Of a DNA stretch of 9,186 nucleotides, positions 7,601 through 9,186 are shown one piece after another; position 1 is the stretch's first letter, and the number at the start of each line of letters is the position of its first letter. The translations under genes were made by a program, and so were the position numbers. The notes under the pieces were generated by a model. It was not told the DNA's origin. It did not search any database and worked only from the letters and a program-made list of their open reading frames with translations. This stretch comes from Lysobacterales bacterium (lineage in GTDB: Bacteria > Pseudomonadota > Gammaproteobacteria > Xanthomonadales > SZUA-36): assembly GCA_021648045.1 (NCBI GenBank), contig JAKITM010000095.1, forward strand, positions 1-9,186, read 5' to 3'.

Positions 7601-8112
7601 ATATCAAGTACAGAGCCCCGTACGGCAAACTGACCTGGGCTTATTGCCTGTTCCACTGCCTCATAACCTGCATTTAATAAGGTTTCCCTGAATTTTTCTA
7701 GGTTTAATTTTTGGCCTGTATGCAAGGAAATACTGCGCCCGAGGATATAATCCAGCGGTGCGATTTTTTGCAGTAAGGTACTAATCGGAAGAATCACTAT
7801 GCCCTTTTTTAGGCGCGGCATATTCGCCAGTGCCGCAAGCCTCGCAGAAACAATATCGGGATGTGGGGAGTAGGGGTCGTAAGGCAGGGTTTCCCAATCA
7901 GCAAAATGCAGTATCGGCAAGTCTGAATCCGCCAGTAGGCGCAAGTCGCGTTCAAGCAGGTTTGCCCGCCGTCCGTTAGCAGTGATAACCAGAAACGGGC
8001 GGTCGGCTTGTGCTGCGGCATTAATAATTGCCAGAGCAACCGCGCTGCCAAAAAGCCCTTGCCATATATATTGGCCGCTGTCTGCCAGCGGAGGTGAACT
8101 GATTAGTGCCAT
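4687..8112 (-). CDS. mfd: Transcription-repair coupling factor Mfd
   Basis: Mfd is a cytosolic ATP-dependent translocase that pushes stalled RNA polymerase off lesions and recruits UvrA for nucleotide excision repair. This copy has 1141 residues (E. coli 1148) and is intact. The UvrB-like N-terminal part includes R165, R181 and F185, the positions that contact UvrA in E. coli. The RNA polymerase interaction domain spans about 478-545 (HGVGRYKGL, then KLYVPVSSLHLISRY). The RecG-like motor has Walker A GDVGFGKT (623-630), motif II DEEQ (724-727; DEEH in E. coli), TATPIPRTLNMA (750-761), TTIIESGIDVPSANT near 863-877 and motif VI QLRGRVGR (893-900). The translocation motif near 930-960 ends in IRGAGELLGEDQSG, and a C-terminal inhibitory domain runs from about 1000. 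The start lies 8 nt after the antiporter stop with no clear Shine-Dalgarno, so translation may depend on coupling. csiV follows at 4 nt. Confidence 0.98.
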   Translation of the reverse strand: MALISSPPLADSGQYIWQGLFGSAVALAIINAAAQADRPFLVITANGRRANLLERDLRLLADSDLPILHFADWETLPYDPYSPHPDIVSARLAALANMPRLKKGIVILPISTLLQKIAPLDYILGRSISLHTGQKLNLEKFRETLLNAGYEAVEQAISPGQFAVRGSVLDMFPTGTLLPQRIELFDDEIETIRSYDPESQRSIEQADSIRLLPAREYPTDSEALTRFRREFRLRFDIDTGKCPLYQDVRQGLHPQGLEYYLPLFFEETSNLLDYLKQAITVVQIGEVAAAANAFHLQLADRYEQRRHDTQRPILPPENIYASWETINDKLQQSGNIIISDSRTDGQLVQFDCGPPPELFFHEKAGEPARQLQGWLKQHPQTLIAADSAGRREVLSDTLRAFKLPIKTLKNWQSFVNADEPGLTVLPLETGFCADGMTVLTETQLFEGRVRQQAQSERVGQDPESIIRDLAELNIDAPVVHADHGVGRYKGLQALELNEQKHEFLTLEYAGGDKLYVPVSSLHLISRYTGADDDHAPLHKLGSEQWTKARRKAAKRARDVAAELLDLNARRHSRKGIALDIDRKQYADFAATFEYEETTDQQQAIDTVLADLSSEKPMDRVVCGDVGFGKTEVALRAAFAVAMSGHQVALLAPTTLLAQQHFETFSDRFADWPVRIEILSRFGSGAHTRKTLKDLQNGNVDIVIGTHKLVQPDIRFADLGLVIIDEEQRFGVKQKERMKALRAEVDILTLTATPIPRTLNMAMAGIRELSIIATPPARRLAVKTFICKWDDATIREALQREIQRGGQVYVLHNEVRSIEKIARELEELVPEARLRIAHGQMKKGELESVMRDFYRQRFNILVATTIIESGIDVPSANTIIINRADRFGLSQLHQLRGRVGRSHHRAYAYMIVPDKRAMTRDARKRLEAIASLEELGAGFTLATHDLEIRGAGELLGEDQSGQITAVGFSLYMDLLNRAIAALKSGREPDIEDPFALTSEVELNTPALIPDDYLPDVHTRLSLYKRIAVAADKAALRELQVEMIDRFGLLPDALKNLFEIARLRLQAQQLGIRKISLGENGGVIEFLAEPNIEPIQLIRLIQLNPSTYRLDGPEKLRITADLPQALQRFDFLHKLFSKLMSSQ

Positions 8113-8120
8113 TTTAAATT

Positions 8121-9186
8121 TTAGTCATCGGGGGAAATTGGCACAGTCATGTAGCGATAAATCAGCATCAGAGCGGTAGCACCAGCCAGCAGGCTAGCCC
8201 ACCAAGGCAGTCCGAAACCTGCAGGTAAGGTACCGAAAACAATCGCAACAAGGCCAACTGTCATTGCATAAGGTAGTTGAGTTTGTACATGTTCGATATG
8301 ATCACAACCCGTGGCCATTGAGGACATGATGGTTGTATCGGAAATAGGTGAGCAATGATCCCCCCAGACCGCACCGCCGAGAACCCCGGCAATAGTGGCG
8401 GCAAATAAAGGTGCGTCTAGTGGCTGGGCGATCCCGGATGCTTGCATAATGGCTAAGCTTAGTGGCACCACCAGTGGCATTAATATACCCATAGTGCCCC
8501 AGCTGGAGCCGGTAGCGAAAGCAGTTGCTGCTGAAAGCACAAACACCAGCGTTGGCAGTATCCAAGCCGGAAACCCTTCACCCAGAAGTGCGACCAGGAA
8601 ATTTGCTGTGCCCAGGCTTTCTGTGGTTTCTCCTAATGCCCAGGCCAGCAGTAAAATAGCCATTGCCATTAACATCACACGCGCGCCTGAAAACCAGCTT
8701 TCTACCACATCTTCAACAGTTAGTATGCGTTGAGCTATGGATAAAATTGCGGCGCTTAGCACCGCCAGCATCGAGGCCCACATCAGGGCTTTATAGGAAT
8801 TGGATGAACCGATAATGTCCTTCAGTGTATCGCCTTCACCGGTGGCAAAAAGCCCGCCTATTAAGCTGGTGATTAATACCAATATCGGAATAATGGCGTT
8901 GATTGAGCGTTGGGGTTTATCTGCCATTGGCTCAATTATGTCTGTGTTGGTAATTTTTGATTGATCGCCAGCGGCTTGAGTCAAAGCCAGGCGTTCCGCT
9001 TTCAGCATGGGGCCGAAATCTCGTCGACCAAAGGCAATAAAACCGACAAAAAGCAAAGTCAGCAAAGGGTAAAAGCTATAGGGGATGGTACGTAGAAAAA
9101 TAATATAGGCAGATTCTGATGAGCCTCCGGATTTACTCAGTGCGTCACCAATATAGCCTACTTCGGCCCCAATCCAGGTGGTGATT
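8121..9186 (-). CDS. NhaC-family Na+/H+ antiporter, 5' end outside window
   Basis: The open frame runs off the window edge. The last complete codon is 9183-9185, giving at least 354 visible residues. A TTG at 9063-9065 could be read as a start, but the frame continues upstream with convincing protein (GAEVGYIGDALSKSGG, then SAYIIFLRTIPYSFYP), so that TTG is internal. The protein is a polytopic inner-membrane antiporter exchanging Na+ (or a small organic anion in some relatives) for H+. It shows many hydrophobic helices and the NhaC-type signatures GSSWGTMGILMPLVVPLS (coded near 8452-8508) and GDHCSPISDTTIMSS (8319-8363). A charged cytosolic loop rich in K, D and E is coded at roughly 8915-9015. 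NhaC-family members are usually near 450-530 residues, so roughly the first quarter to a third is missing. mfd follows 8 nt later, suggesting read-through transcription. Confidence 0.9.
   Translation of the reverse strand, partial: ITTWIGAEVGYIGDALSKSGGSSESAYIIFLRTIPYSFYPLLTLLFVGFIAFGRRDFGPMLKAERLALTQAAGDQSKITNTDIIEPMADKPQRSINAIIPILVLITSLIGGLFATGEGDTLKDIIGSSNSYKALMWASMLAVLSAAILSIAQRILTVEDVVESWFSGARVMLMAMAILLLAWALGETTESLGTANFLVALLGEGFPAWILPTLVFVLSAATAFATGSSWGTMGILMPLVVPLSLAIMQASGIAQPLDAPLFAATIAGVLGGAVWGDHCSPISDTTIMSSMATGCDHIEHVQTQLPYAMTVGLVAIVFGTLPAGFGLPWWASLLAGATALMLIYRYMTVPISPDD

Noticed and set aside
4687..8112. Several plus-strand open frames of 60-110 codons opposite mfd and other genes (for example 5108-5392, 6188-6514, 6794-7156).
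   Set aside because: They lie entirely antisense to well-conserved genes, show no recognisable motif, and are expected from the base composition of the coding strand.
9063..9065. TTG as the start codon of the antiporter.
   Set aside because: The frame stays open to the window edge and translates to convincing membrane-protein sequence upstream, so this TTG is an internal leucine codon.

Overview
The window reads as an ordinary chromosomal segment from a gammaproteobacterium, probably a marine or aquatic one. Three things point there: an Mfd that aligns nearly end to end with the E. coli protein, a CsiV-family periplasmic protein directly behind mfd, and a YdiI-like hotdog thioesterase. G+C looks moderate. 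I cannot name the genus from this sequence alone. Every gene I can support is on the minus strand, so transcription runs from the high coordinates to the low ones.

Right block, 9186 down to 2502. In transcription order it holds the C-terminal two thirds or so of an NhaC-family Na+/H+ antiporter (5' end outside the window), mfd (transcription-repair coupling factor), csiV (secreted peptidoglycan-binding family), a YdiI-like acyl-CoA thioesterase and a membrane-anchored SGNH/GDSL hydrolase. The junctions are 8, 4, 4 and -4 nt, so the five genes look like one transcription unit with coupled translation. Mfd acts on stalled RNA polymerase; most of the rest act in or at the envelope, or on acyl-CoA. 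Proximity alone does not prove a shared pathway.

Middle gap, 2348 to 2501 (154 bp). It holds a good ribosome binding site, an operator-like inverted repeat 22 bp ahead of the next gene, and two further inverted repeats in a stretch that may be a dispersed repeat. No convincing intrinsic terminator is visible.

Left block, 2347 down to 227. This is a two-gene unit: a 133-residue four-helix membrane protein of the DUF6394 type, then 3 nt later a 571-residue two-helix potassium channel with tandem cytosolic RCK (TrkA-N) domains and a variant selectivity filter, TIGFGE. The pair is the best candidate in the window for an under-described system: a ligand-gated K+ channel with a possible small membrane partner.

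Left edge, 1 to 226. No gene is supported here. It contains a short hairpin and a cluster of REP-like palindromes built on TGGGCAT-NN-ATGCCCA: two full units facing each other and a decayed third unit that contains the channel gene's stop codon. I found no rRNA, tRNA, CRISPR array, insertion sequence, prophage or defence system.
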